The position numbers and the translations under genes were made by a program. From Siniperca chuatsi (Eukaryota; Chordata; Actinopteri; Centrarchiformes; Sinipercidae), in assembly GCF_020085105.1 (NCBI RefSeq), contig NC_058046.1:23773675-23837674 (forward strand): a stretch of DNA of 64,000 nt. The letters run 5' to 3'. How positions within the stretch are numbered: the stretch's first letter is position 1; the number at the start of each line of letters is the position of its first letter. This document shows, one piece after another, positions 36,901-49,447 of the stretch. Below the pieces are notes generated by a model. That model saw only the letters and a list, made by a program, of their open reading frames with translations. It ran no database searches and had not been told where the DNA came from.

Positions 36901-39900
36901 AAAGTTTTACTTAAGAAAGTCAGTAGTGAAAAAAATAAATTTACACACTTAGTACAGTTTTGAGGTACTTTACCTGAGTATTTCCATTTCATGATACTTT
37001 ATACTTGTGCTCCAGGGAAATATTTTATAAAATTATAAATATTTTTACTCCATTACATTTATTTGACAGCTTTAGTTACTAGTAACTTTTCAGATTATGA
37101 ACTTACATACAAGTGATCACCTTGGAAAATATTTGTTATAAACTACCATTAGTTAAAATTCGCATCACCTTGACCAACAGTAAAATGCTACTTACACATG
37201 AAAGCATCATTCATAATAATCCAATAATATAATGTATAAAAATATAACATTCACAGGGACCATCTTTCTGCATGAGTACTTTACATTTGATATTTTAAGT
37301 ACATTTTTTATTTTTTTATATTTTAAGTAAATTTTTCTACTAATACTTCTGAACTAAAAATATAAATGCAGCCCTACTTGTAACAGATTATTTTTACAAT
37401 CTGGTATGACTTAAGTAAAGGATCTGAATACGTCTTCCCCCAGTGGAGAAAGTACAGAAGGAGTATCAGTGTAGTATGTACACTAACACATCGGTGAACA
37501 TGTTAGCAGGCAGGTTGCTATTTACATATCTAGCAGACACAGAGCAGCGTTCCACCAACTCCTGAGGGAAACATCTGACTCCTCAGCTGCTAAATGCTCC
37601 ACTATGTTCACCAGCTAGTGACTAACTGCCGTTTGATGCTGGACAGGTGATGTACAGTGGGTTTGTCAGAGCTTTTTTGCTAAAAACAAGTTGTGAGACT
37701 GAACGAAAACAGTGAAGTTGTGGACAGCTAAACAATTAGCTAAAAGGCCACTAAAATGCGCCGTATAGCTGAAGGAAACTGCAGAGTTGGGTGATAATTC
37801 TCTGTGGGTTTGTCACTACGAGTGAACCCTTTAACATTTTGATCTATTGTTCATTTAAAAATATTGATTAGTGCAGCTTTAAGTAAAAGTGCAAAACATG
37901 CAGAACGGAGTGTTATATACGTATATTTTATATTATTGGCTCATTATTATTGATGCATTAACTTGTAAGCAGCATTTTATTGTTGTTTCTGGTCACGGTG
38001 GAGCTCATTTTAACTACTTTATATGCTTTGGAGTAGTTTAATCTCTACATATGCATCATATTTTTTTGATTGATCATAGGCTATGTAACTATAGCTGACA
38101 GATCAATATAGTGGACTAAAACTACAATAATTCCCTCTGAAATGTAGTGGAATACGTATAAAATACGGGCATTAAATGGAAATGCTAACTGTATTTAAGT
38201 ACAGTACATGAGTAAATGTACTAAGTTACTTTCCACCACTTCTCACTTGTTTATTAAGAGATAAAGATGTCTGTATTTATTGCTAAGCTGAGTTCAACAG
38301 CAGGTCGTTGGATTCAGGCTAAGATTTACGTTTGTGTGGTTAAATTATGGGACATTATGTGTAACAGAAGCTGTGTAATTGCAGGGTTAGCTTTTTAGTT
38401 AGTCTTTTCAAACAGCTACAGTGGCCACACATCCATAGACAAATACATGTTCTTCTGCAAGCACACACACACATTGTTCACACACTTAAGTAAACTACAC
38501 GCGAATGCTAACACACACAAACACGCACATATACACAAACACAGCTAATGAGTACGTTGCCTCTTTGAATCCCTGGACCACCCCAAAACCAACAATGGAC
38601 AGGAGATCTTTATCACTTGGCGAGCTGTGTCTGTTCAGGCGGTTATTTTTGGCCTGTTGTTTTTACACAACTAAACATAGACAAAAATGTCTATCACTGT
38701 CTGTGATTTGAGCTGGAAACTAAGTGCAGCGAGAGCATTTGAGATGAAAGGTGAATGTTTATTTGTGATCTGATCCCCCTCAAAAAAGTCAAATTAAAAA
38801 ATCATATCTCTGTGAGTCGCTGCTTAAAGTAAGGAAATGACAGTTATTTGTTGTTTTTGTCACTTGGTTTATTGTTTACGCTGATTGCTGTTAACAATCT
38901 CCATGTAGAACAATGTTAGGATACACGTTTTACATGTGTTGAGGTTTCCCATGCCTGGAGAATGAAGTGAAGTGGGTGAAAGGGGGCATGACGGCGATTT
39001 CAGCAGGTGTAAATTACATAATTATAGGTGCAGAAAACTTCCAATTTTCAACCAAACCAATGCTTTTCCTCTCATAAATACTGTATCAGACTTTATTCGA
39101 GTACATCAAATACTAGATCATTTCCATGGTTACTGGTATTAGCCAAGCCAACATTTTTGCTACATATTATTATTTCTACATTTTAGTTATCGTATTTCAC
39201 AGTGTTACTGCCATGCCTTCTAAATTTGGCACTAAATGAGCCTTTGCAGTATTGTATGTTTGTGTCCTGGTACAGTTTAGTCCATACAACATATTAGAGC
39301 ACTAACAATTAGTCGATTAGTTGAAACTACATACATTTTGATGATCGATTAATTATTTGAATCACTTTATAAGCAAAAACTACCAACAAATTAGTAAGTT
39401 CCAGCTTCTCGCATGTGAGGATTTGCTGCTTTTCCTTATTTTATATGAATCTATTCTGAATATCTTTAGGATTTGGACTGTTGGTTGGACAAAATATGCA
39501 ACTTAAATACATGTCACCTAAGGCTCTGGGAAATTGTGATGAGTGTTTCTCACTATTTTCTGGCATTTCTTTGACAAAACAGTTCCATAATTGAATCAAG
39601 AAAATAATCATCAGTAATCGTTAATTGCAGTCAAAAGCGCCCAACCTCATATGGTGGTTTCAGATCTCTGAAGGATCAACGATGCATTGAAAAAGCTTTC
39701 CAATCAATGTCTCAAGCTTCTGCTCTTTTCAGACCGAAACTGTCACAATGCCACAATTCTCCAGATTGTGTACATGGTCCAGGAGACTGGAAACCTTTGT
39801 TTCAATTGTCTTTTTAAAGCTTCAAACTTCATCAACTTTATCAAACCACAGTTGGTTTTGTTTTTTAACTTAGTAATTGTCTTTGTTTTGTATTTTTGTT

Positions 39901-42900
39901 ATGTTTTGTGTTACATGTTCTGAATTAAATTTGTAGAAAAAGTATTATTTTATAACTTTGGGAAAACAGTCAACACTTTTCTGTAGAACAAAGCTCAAAT
40001 CCTCTCTGGCTTTGCAGCAGCCTTTTAGATTACAGCTTGTCGGGTCATTTTTAACTGTGTAAACAAAAGAAAATGTGAAGACATATTGAGAGACACGTGT
40101 TCTCATATTATCATTGCAAATGACAAAACTAGATACCTGAATCATCCTTTGATTCTGTACTCTGTCAGTTACGTTGCGCTATTTTTAACATGACATGGAA
40201 TCATTTTTTTATTCACTTTTACCATATTTAATTAGAATCAATGAGTAGATTGATGAATTAAAAACAGTAAAAAGATCATGAAATTTGCTGATTAATAATT
40301 TGACATCCTTTTTCTACTTTTTCTAGGCTTTTAAGTTTAACTTCCATATGCTAATGTGACTGCCTATCATATGCCATCTTGCAATTAATTTGTTTCCTGC
40401 TTTGCTGCTCCACCCCACAGAGCAACAGCTGGAGCCTCTGATTGGTCAGACTCCTGCCAACACATAGGAGCTGGATGTCAATAAATCAATCAATTTATTT
40501 ATTGATTGCAATTAAAAGTCTGTAATTACTGTCAAAACATATTATTATTTTGGATAAATTGTGTTTCCAGGTGAACTCATTCAGGCTTACAGAGAGAACT
40601 TGTAGAAGCTCAATGTCTTTCCTTCTTTTTCACAGATTCAACCAACTTAATAGATGTCTCTCTCCTGATACGTTGCTGACTTTATTGCTGTGTTCACATG
40701 TGTTAGAAGACGACCTCCAGCCCGCTCTTTCTGCTGCTAAAGCATTTAGAAAATTAACTGTCACTTTATTTTCCCATTTTCTGCAGGTAAGATAGTATCT
40801 GAATGACTGTTTCCAGCTTTATGGGGCTGCTACACTAATCAGTCATGTTTCCTGTTGGCTAATGAACAACTGTGGTAAGCTTTAGAAACTTTCTTTTTTC
40901 AACCTATGGAACCTTCAGGGGATTTCACAGGTCCAGTCTCAAGGATCTCTGAAAGGAAATTAAATGAGTCAGCTAATTTATTTGGGGAAAGTGGCTCTGG
41001 TGGCTTAATATCTCTACTCTCCGTCACTGTATTGTCTGGCCAAAAACACCATCAGCTTGCGCCTGCACCTTGTGGTTCTCATAATATCTCCCTGACTACT
41101 GTAGCTGCTGTGCTGCTCCTTAAACTGGATACAGACCTGCCGCTGTTAAAGCACATTGAGGTATAATTAAAGCTATGATATTTTTGGTGTGTGCTTTTGG
41201 CACCCTTGTAGTTTTTCACTCTACATCTCAGGTACCGCTGTGTACACCCCCAGTTTGTGCCACTGTTAGAACAGCAACTGTTATAATATGAAGGGTGAAA
41301 GGATTGCGTGTGCTCAGCAAATCTTCCCCACATCTCAAGGCTTTTTTGAAAACTTTATATAATTGCTTTGTATGATTAAAGGAGGAAACCTCACATATAC
41401 AAACTGAGACAGAGGGCAATTTTAAGTTGTTTAAGTTCATATCGAACGTCACAAACTCCCTGACACTTTTTAGAGAGAGCCTGTCTGAGAGGGATAATAG
41501 GAAACCTGCCCCCAACAGTGAATGGCACTCATCGCTCAGTATTCATCTGATGAATCACCCAGTCTATAAATGAATTCACAATCACACTCCTACCCAAGAC
41601 TACCTTCAGCATGTTAATGGGCCCAAAAGGATGTGACTCAGTGGTTATGATTCATAGGCAAGTGCTTTAAGAGAAACAGGAAGGATCCAAGCTTTTCTGA
41701 CAGAGTTGATGGTCAATTTAGTGGCAAGCGCAGGCCAAACAAAACATTCATGAGTACAGAAATGTGCCTGACTTCACTATTACAACATGGATTTTGATAA
41801 ATCAAAAGTAAAAGTGTTCTGGTTGTATTAATCTCACCACAAAGTCCATTTAGAGACTGTTCCAGAACTTTTGATCATATGACATGATATTCATCAGCCA
41901 GTGGTTTTTTAAATCAACGTGAATGGGAAGTCCTTAAAATGCTCAGAGGAAAATGGACAATTACAGTTCCAGGACATTTGGCAAACGCCGTCTGCTGATG
42001 AAGATTGTGTGATATGATCAAAAGCTCCAAAACAGCTACTGAATGGACCAGGGGGTGAGACTGTAGTGGTAGTGGGAGACTGCAATAACAGATTTTTTGG
42101 GATAGCGGAAACAAGTTGTGAACATAATATTGACATATCATCACCTTCTAAGTAGATATGGCGAACTTGTTAGCAAGTTAGCTGCTTATTTATGAGAGCA
42201 GTGAGAGTGAACCAAAACAGTAAAGTTGCGGCCGGACAGCTAAACCATGAGCTGAAACTCGTTATAAAGCTCCTTAAAGTCGAGTGTAGCTGCAGATTCA
42301 GGTGATAATTCTCTGTAGGTTCATCACTACGCGCGATCCCTTTTACATTGTCAAATTGTTTTCACATTGTCATTTGATACATATTTTTAATAAAAATATC
42401 AATTATAGACACTTGAATATATTGATAGTAAGAAATACTGTAATTGGCCTATAAAATATCCAACAAATGTAAGTTCTTAATTGTAGAATGATATGAATGA
42501 AAACTACTAAATAGATCTTGTGGTGAGAATTTTTTTGTTTTGAGGGCAAGAATGGACTTTGAACCTCTGTTTTTTATGTTTTAACTGCTTTTAAAGGTTG
42601 ACTAGGTTGTTGGAACTGTCGTCTATTTCACTCGGTGCTGCTGCTAGAAGTCATTTATATCTAATTATAGAAAAAGAATGAGCTGCACAGGAGGCAAATG
42701 CACAAAATTGAGCAAAAAGTGCCACATACCTACAGGAGACCAGCTACCACTGTTAGTGACGTGCACTGTGCACTTTATGCTTTCCAGACAGCACGTTGGC
42801 TCTATATATCTCCAGCCGACAAACACACGTTTTTTTTAAACTGTTTGACATTTGGTAAAACAGATCTGGACGGCAATTCAAAATAATATCCAACACCGAA

Positions 42901-43291
42901 AATAGCACACCACATAATGAGATGTCAGGTAATTTTCCAAATACTGATGCTCAGTCATCCAAAGAGAACCAGAGATAAAAAAACAAACCCTACTGCAGGT
43001 GTTAACATTTCCTTATGAGGTTTTGTACACTGCAGACATTCATGTATGATGTTTTTACGTACACCCACTGTGTGCTATTCAGGCCATGTCTATTCTGAGC
43101 AGTGTCTCTGCTGTTTTCTTCACTGCTGTCCTCACACATTGTGACGGGCTGCTTCCTGTTTCCTCATATCCCGTCCTTCAGACACAAACGTCCCCTCAGC
43201 TCATCAGGGAGTTCACAGTCAACAGCGGGAGAGGTCACCATGTTCCTCTTTTTCTTTCATACCTCCTTCCCTCCCTCACTGTGTTTCTTGC

Positions 43292-43337
<46 letters not shown>

Positions 43338-46300
43338 TCCCCACTGTGGAGGTTTTTAGGGATAACAATGACGGCCGGCCCACCACATTGGTCCAGACTC
43401 AAATATCTCAACAACTGTTAGATGGATTGCCATGAAATTTTGTACAGACATTCGGGTCCCCCTCAGGATGAATTAGAATCACTTTGGTGATCCCTTGACT
43501 TTTAATCTAGCGCCACCATCAGGTCAAAATTTCACTTTGTCCAAAGCTTTGGTTTATGACCAAATACCTGCAGAACTAATGACATTCCCATCAGCCTCAG
43601 CTTTGCTTTGTGTTTCATGCAAATAAGCAAATGTTAACATACTAGCACACTACATTGGATGGTGAACGTGGTAAATATTATACCTTCTAATCAGCATGTT
43701 AGCATTGTCCTTGTGGGCATGTAAGCATGCTGACGTTAGCATTTAACTCAAGGCACGGCTGTGGCTAAGTTCAGCCTCACAAAGCTGCTTCAAAAACTGT
43801 AGACTCTTAGGGCAATTTATCCTTGGTACGATTTTTTTTGGGCATATCTGAACACAGCAATCGTACCCGGGTACAGACCCAAGCAACCACACAGAGACCC
43901 TCTAGAAGAAGTGGTCTCAGTCTGGTCACAAACAAATTATGGAGCTGTTGGTTTGTGGTGGGAATGTGATCTGACCACAATCCAACCCAAATACAAGGCA
44001 TACTCTGCAAGTTTGTGCTAAACGGTTCCCATATCCAGGTGCACTTTGCATACTGGGATACGGGTGACAGTTGCTAGCAGCTAGCAGAAGAATGAATCGA
44101 GGTCAGACCTGATATGTGATATGAGATAGGACCTTCTTCCTGTGTTTCCTTTCTTGCTCCCGCCCCACTAATGAGCTGAGTGAACGTTCTCACATGGCTT
44201 TTAGTGATGCATTTTGGTTCGCTTGAATTGTTCTCTGTGTGAAAATAAACCGAACCAAGGGGAAAACGCATCAAGTTTACCAACTCATCCACTGATTCCA
44301 GAAAGAGCAAAGGAACTATAGGTTTGAAAGCACACTTAGTCTTGTTTTTTTACCACATATTTCTTGTTTTTTTAAAGATTTATTTGCCTTTATTTGATAG
44401 GAACAGCTGACGAGACAGGAAATGTGGGCAAGAGAGAGGGGATGACAGGAAATGTGGGAGAGAGAGAGGGGGGATGACATGAAGCAAAGGTCCACGGTTT
44501 GGATTCAAACCCGGGCCGCTGCGTTAAGGAATCAGCCTTGTACATGGCGTGCACTCTACCAGTTGAGCTACCGGTGCCCCATATTGCTTGTTTTTAATCA
44601 CATATTTCTGTTTCTGTTGCCCCTCACCTGATGAAGTAACAACAGAAGATGAGGCTCAGGATGAAGACAAAGATGCCTGTCCCAAAGATGACCATGTAGA
44701 TGTTGAGAGGCAGGTCCTGGAAGGTGATGGGCGGCATGGTGCACGACTTGTTGGAGTAAACCAGTCCCAGACCACAGAAGCACCCTGAACAAACACAGAG
44801 AAAGATTTAAAAACACATTTACAGAAAGAGCAGGAGTCAGACGTACACAACTGAATGCAACAGTACACATTTCTCATCTCTTTTTAAAGTACTCTACTAT
44901 TCGTGGGCAGCTGAGGGTCAGACCTGCAGCTGTGTCCGCCTCTAATGGAAGCCAAAGTTTGAAGCTTTACACACACAAATGCACAGACACAAAGGTTGAG
45001 GGAAAGAGATGGAGAAAGACGGCCACTGCACTTTCCTGTGATGGTAAATGAGTCCTTTTCAATGTTGTATTTGTAAAACACTCTTAATGTGTTATCCATG
45101 CAACATGGCTGCATCTCTCAACACGGCAGATCCACACTTCTTTGTCTGGTAGTAACAGGTCAGTGTAGTTTAAAGGCATTACAGTGGACAGATGAGAAAG
45201 TAACAGTTATCCATAGATGAAAAGATTATATTTTCTCAGTCCTCTTTTGTGGAATTAAAATTAAATAGTTTTTAAGACACTGATGAAATCTAGTTCATCA
45301 GTTTTAAGACTTAAAGCACTCACACTCTGAGAATGAGTGAGTGCAATTTGATTAAATGGCAGCATAAAATCTCAAACCAAATTTATTTTATATTAAGATG
45401 CCTGTATTCTTGTAAAGGGGTGTGATTCATCCACATACACTACCAATGACAGTAAAAATACAATACAGACGCAGAAACCTATTGTTTTCACGTCTTGAAC
45501 TGAGTACTTTTAGGGAGAACTTTGCAGTGTGCTCCAATCCAAACAGATGGTTTTCCCATTAAAGGTGCCCTCCTTTGTCTCATCCTTCTTGCTTTGACGC
45601 TACACTCCTGTGTGTGTTTGTTTAACCATGAAATAGATTATCACTGTAGCACTGCTGTCTGCAGTCAAGGTCAGAGGCAGAGATGTGGGGGAGGGGGAGC
45701 ATGTGTGTGTGCATATGTATGTGTGCAGTTTACAGTATTTGATGGGGTGTGTTTATTATGTTACTTATTAGAAAAACCATGAATTCCCAGATCTCAAGGG
45801 AGAAACTAACGCAGAGAAACAGTTGTAGATTAGACAGACAGAGACAAGGAGCTACAGAGAGCCCACTTGTGTTTTGTGTGTCTGTATGAGTAATGAGAAG
45901 TCAGTATCTGCATGTGAGAGGAGATTGGGGTCACACTAACCCAGTAAGTGATAGTGAATCGGAGCTAACACAGGACTCATCGTAGTCTGCTGATATGAAC
46001 CTCTCCACATTAGAACAGAAGCAGGGGCTTGTGTGCCACACAGGGCTGAGAGAGTCTGAAGGTTTTCATTTTAATCCAACACTACAGCAGCTGATTTCAC
46101 TGAATAGCACGGCTTCACCCAGAGACAAGGTGGCAATCAGTGAAATCAGCTTGTATATTGTTTGATGATAATAGAGAGCTCCTGACTCCTGGCCTTCAAA
46201 GCCACACAGCAGCACCCTATCTCACTGTAGAAACAAACTGTACTATATAAAATTATAGAAAAAGAGCTTCGCCAGAAACACATCCCCAGGTCACTCCTTT

Positions 46301-49300
46301 TGCTTTAAATGTTCTTCCTGTGTCTCTGCTCCAATGTGCCTCTTGCCCAGTGCATCCTGGGATAGGCTCCAGCCCTGTGTGACCCTGAACAGGATAAGAA
46401 CTTTAGAACTGGGCAGACGGATGGATGGATGATGGACAGATGAACAGTCGATTAAATGGGTGGATGGATGGATGGATAGATGGATAAATAGTTGGACAAA
46501 TGGACAAGGGAAAGATGAATGGACAAACAGATGGGAAGATGGATGTATGGATGGATGGAAGGATGGATAGGTGGATGTATGAATGGACAAATTAATGGAT
46601 GGATGCATGGAAGGGTGGATGGACAGATGGAGGGATGAAGGGATGGATGTTTAGACAGACAGACAGATTGACAAAAGGACAAATGGAGGGACAGACGGAT
46701 GGATGGATGGACAGACAGCTCCCTATGGCAACGAACAGCATACACATTTTTAGAAAATGTATGGACAGATTGAAGGATTCATGGACAGATGGCCAAACTG
46801 ATGTATGTATGGATTAGTGAACAGACAGACAAACAGATGGATGGATGCATGGATGGAGGGATGGATGGAGACCTTTACCAAATTCATTTCCCTGTGATGG
46901 GTATTGTTTTCTTAGGCCACAGTTTTTTTTAATTGATCCTGGTATTTCTAGTCACTCCTGCAGCCAAAGTGACATGTTGACATTTCAATTTGACATTTCT
47001 CCCGCCTCACAGTGGAAATTGCAGAGTGAGAGGATCAATACTTTCCACCTCTTAGTTCCACTCTCTCTGAACGAGCAGTGATGCTCCATTTATTGAGGCT
47101 CGTCGATGGCAACACATTCGAGATCCACCTCTAAATGACTTTACTCAGCGTGCGGCGATCATTACCAGAGGCCTTGACGTTTGCCTGATCCTCAGTCAAC
47201 ACTGTCAACAGGAGTGTGTAAGTTAAACACAAACTGATTGAAGGACATGAGCAGGACCGAAGCCAGGATTTCATAAATACTGAGGCCGTGAGTCAAAATT
47301 CTAAAAAGTATTTCAAGAGAAAACACCAAATTTCACAATCATTTATTCATTTAACCGTTCAATTATATTTCCTGTAAATCTTATCTCGCTACATTATGGT
47401 CTAAATGTTGTTTCAAAGCCATTTCTACAGTGCCAGCAACAACTCCAGCAACACTTGTAATATAAAGACCAGTGGTGGAATGTAACTGAGTGAATTTACT
47501 CTTTACTTAATTTTGAGGTACTTGTACTTTACTTGAGTATGTCCATTTCATGCTACTATATACTTCTACTCCATGACATTTTAGAGGGAAATATTACACT
47601 TTTTACTCCACTACATTTTTTGACAGCTTTAGTTACTAGTTACTTTTCAGATTCATATTTTATATAAAAAACATATGATAAGCTTATAAAATTTTATAAT
47701 ATTGTTAAAGATTAAAGCACTGGTTCTCAATCTTTTTGGCTTGTGACCCCTTACAATAAATCTGTGTCAAGTTGGGGCCCTACTAATTTGTGTAGAAGAA
47801 CTTATTTCTTCTCTCTTCTACCATTAATCATCTCATGACCCCTCAGATTAATCTTGCAACCCTTTGGAGGGGCCCGACCCCTGAGTTGGAAACTATTGCC
47901 TGACCGATACAGATTTTTTTAGGTCAATTCTGATATTGAAATTTGAGAGTAACTCTGATAATGATATATCGGCCGATATTCATTTTCTTCACACAACCCA
48001 TAACATTGCCAAGGTTGCCTCAAATTTGCTTTTGTTTTTTTTCAACAATTGTGACGAAGAAATGTACTGGGCTGGACATTTACAGTTGAAACTTGTCACT
48101 AGCCTCTGGTGGGTAACACTGTTTCAAAACACATCTCAATTTCTTGTCATTTATTGGCTATATCTAATGAGCTAATATCAGCCAATTTATCCGTTGAGCT
48201 ATATTGGAAACCACTGTACTTAACTACCTAACTGTATACAAAGTAGTAAAAACCAGCTTCACCTAAAACAGCTACACCAGTAAAATGTTACTTACTCAGT
48301 GATGCAAAAGTAATAAAAATCTAATACTGTCATATAATAATATATCAGCAATAATATATCATTTTTATGCAAAATGAGTACGATGATATTGCTCATGCCT
48401 AAAAACAGTCAAATGGATATTTATTCAGAATCAGCCTTTAAAAACATCATCATCGTAAAATGTTAACTCCTTTGCATGACATTAGATCCTCCATATTCCC
48501 AGAATATCGCTGAGGGCATCACCCCAGTGTCCAAACAATCTGTTTCACAAAGATCGTCAGCAGACAAAGATACACACACACAGCGGGAGGGGGGGGTAAT
48601 ATGTCCTGTATTCATGTCACTGCACAGTTGATGGCACAAATCACCTGTGAAGCTGCTGCAAACTCACAATCCAAATCTGGGTCATTTGTATTCAAGCCTT
48701 TGTGTGTGTTTGTCATGTCACGACTGTCTGCATGGATGGGTGCTCACGTCTTCCTCCTCCACCTTTGTATGCATGGAGAGGAGACAGCTATATGTGCTAT
48801 TTTGCTTTGGATGGAGCCCTGTATGACCACTGACCTATATATTGGCACACTTAGGAGCCGCCCCGTTGCCATGGCGCCAAGAGTAGCAGATGCAGAAAAA
48901 GGATGGAGGCTAGCTAGCGAAAGTTCTCATTTTGGCGACAGAGAGGATCTGAGTCAGTCGTATTGAGTTTCAGCTGTCAGACAGATTCTCGTGTTGTTGT
49001 TGAAAAAGGCAGGAAAGTCCCTCCGTGATTTGATAGAGCTGTAAAATACCTCGACTAAGGCAGCTTCCCTGACAGCTCCTACGAGATGCCTGGTGGGGTT
49101 TTGTCCTATATACGCCGTGTTCACACACAAAGCTGCTTCTGCTTGCACTAAAGACAGAACTTCCCATTAAATATTCAGCAGTTTACATTGGGGGGACTCA
49201 AGCCTGCCTGCATGACTGCTGCCTGTTTTCAAGAAGACAGTAGGTTGGGCCCAAAACTCCCCATCACATGCATGAAAGCGCTACATGTGTCACGCATAAA

Positions 49301-49406
49301 CACAGGAACAAATAGGCATGATCACACAGACACTGGCACACAGAGCAGACGCTGAGCTGCGGCTGCCTGATACTGCTTCATTTTTCCAGCAGAATGTCAC
49401 TCTTTG

Positions 49407-49447
<41 letters not shown>

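Larger units (their letters stand above)
38240..44375. other. rnf122 intron 2, remaining part
   Basis: I see no exons in this stretch. Apart from the repeats listed separately (39298-39635, 42150-42415, 43295-43335, 43370-43800) it is AT-rich, with no recognisable RNA gene or coding frame. Confidence 0.55.
44790..47470. other. rnf122 intron 1, right part
   Basis: No exon is visible. It holds an ATGG-type minisatellite (46410-46870) preceded by a LINE-type end (about 46330-46400). The rest is unique-looking AT-rich sequence. A short (GT)-rich patch lies near 45690-45730. Confidence 0.5.

Noticed and set aside
44500-44580. Possible tRNA gene on the minus strand (A and B boxes present)
   Set aside because: The tRNA-like part continues into a repetitive body with an A/T tail, and the stem pairing is poor. 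It is better read as a tRNA-derived SINE.
46291-46745. Histidine/proline/serine-rich frames on the minus strand
   Set aside because: They are translations of the ATGG tandem array.
46410-46870. CRISPR-like repeat array
   Set aside because: Units are short, degenerate and without spacers; the context is a vertebrate intron.
48601-48966. 121-codon plus-strand frame in rnf122 intron 1
   Set aside because: It has no domain, no splice partners and no family resemblance I can name.
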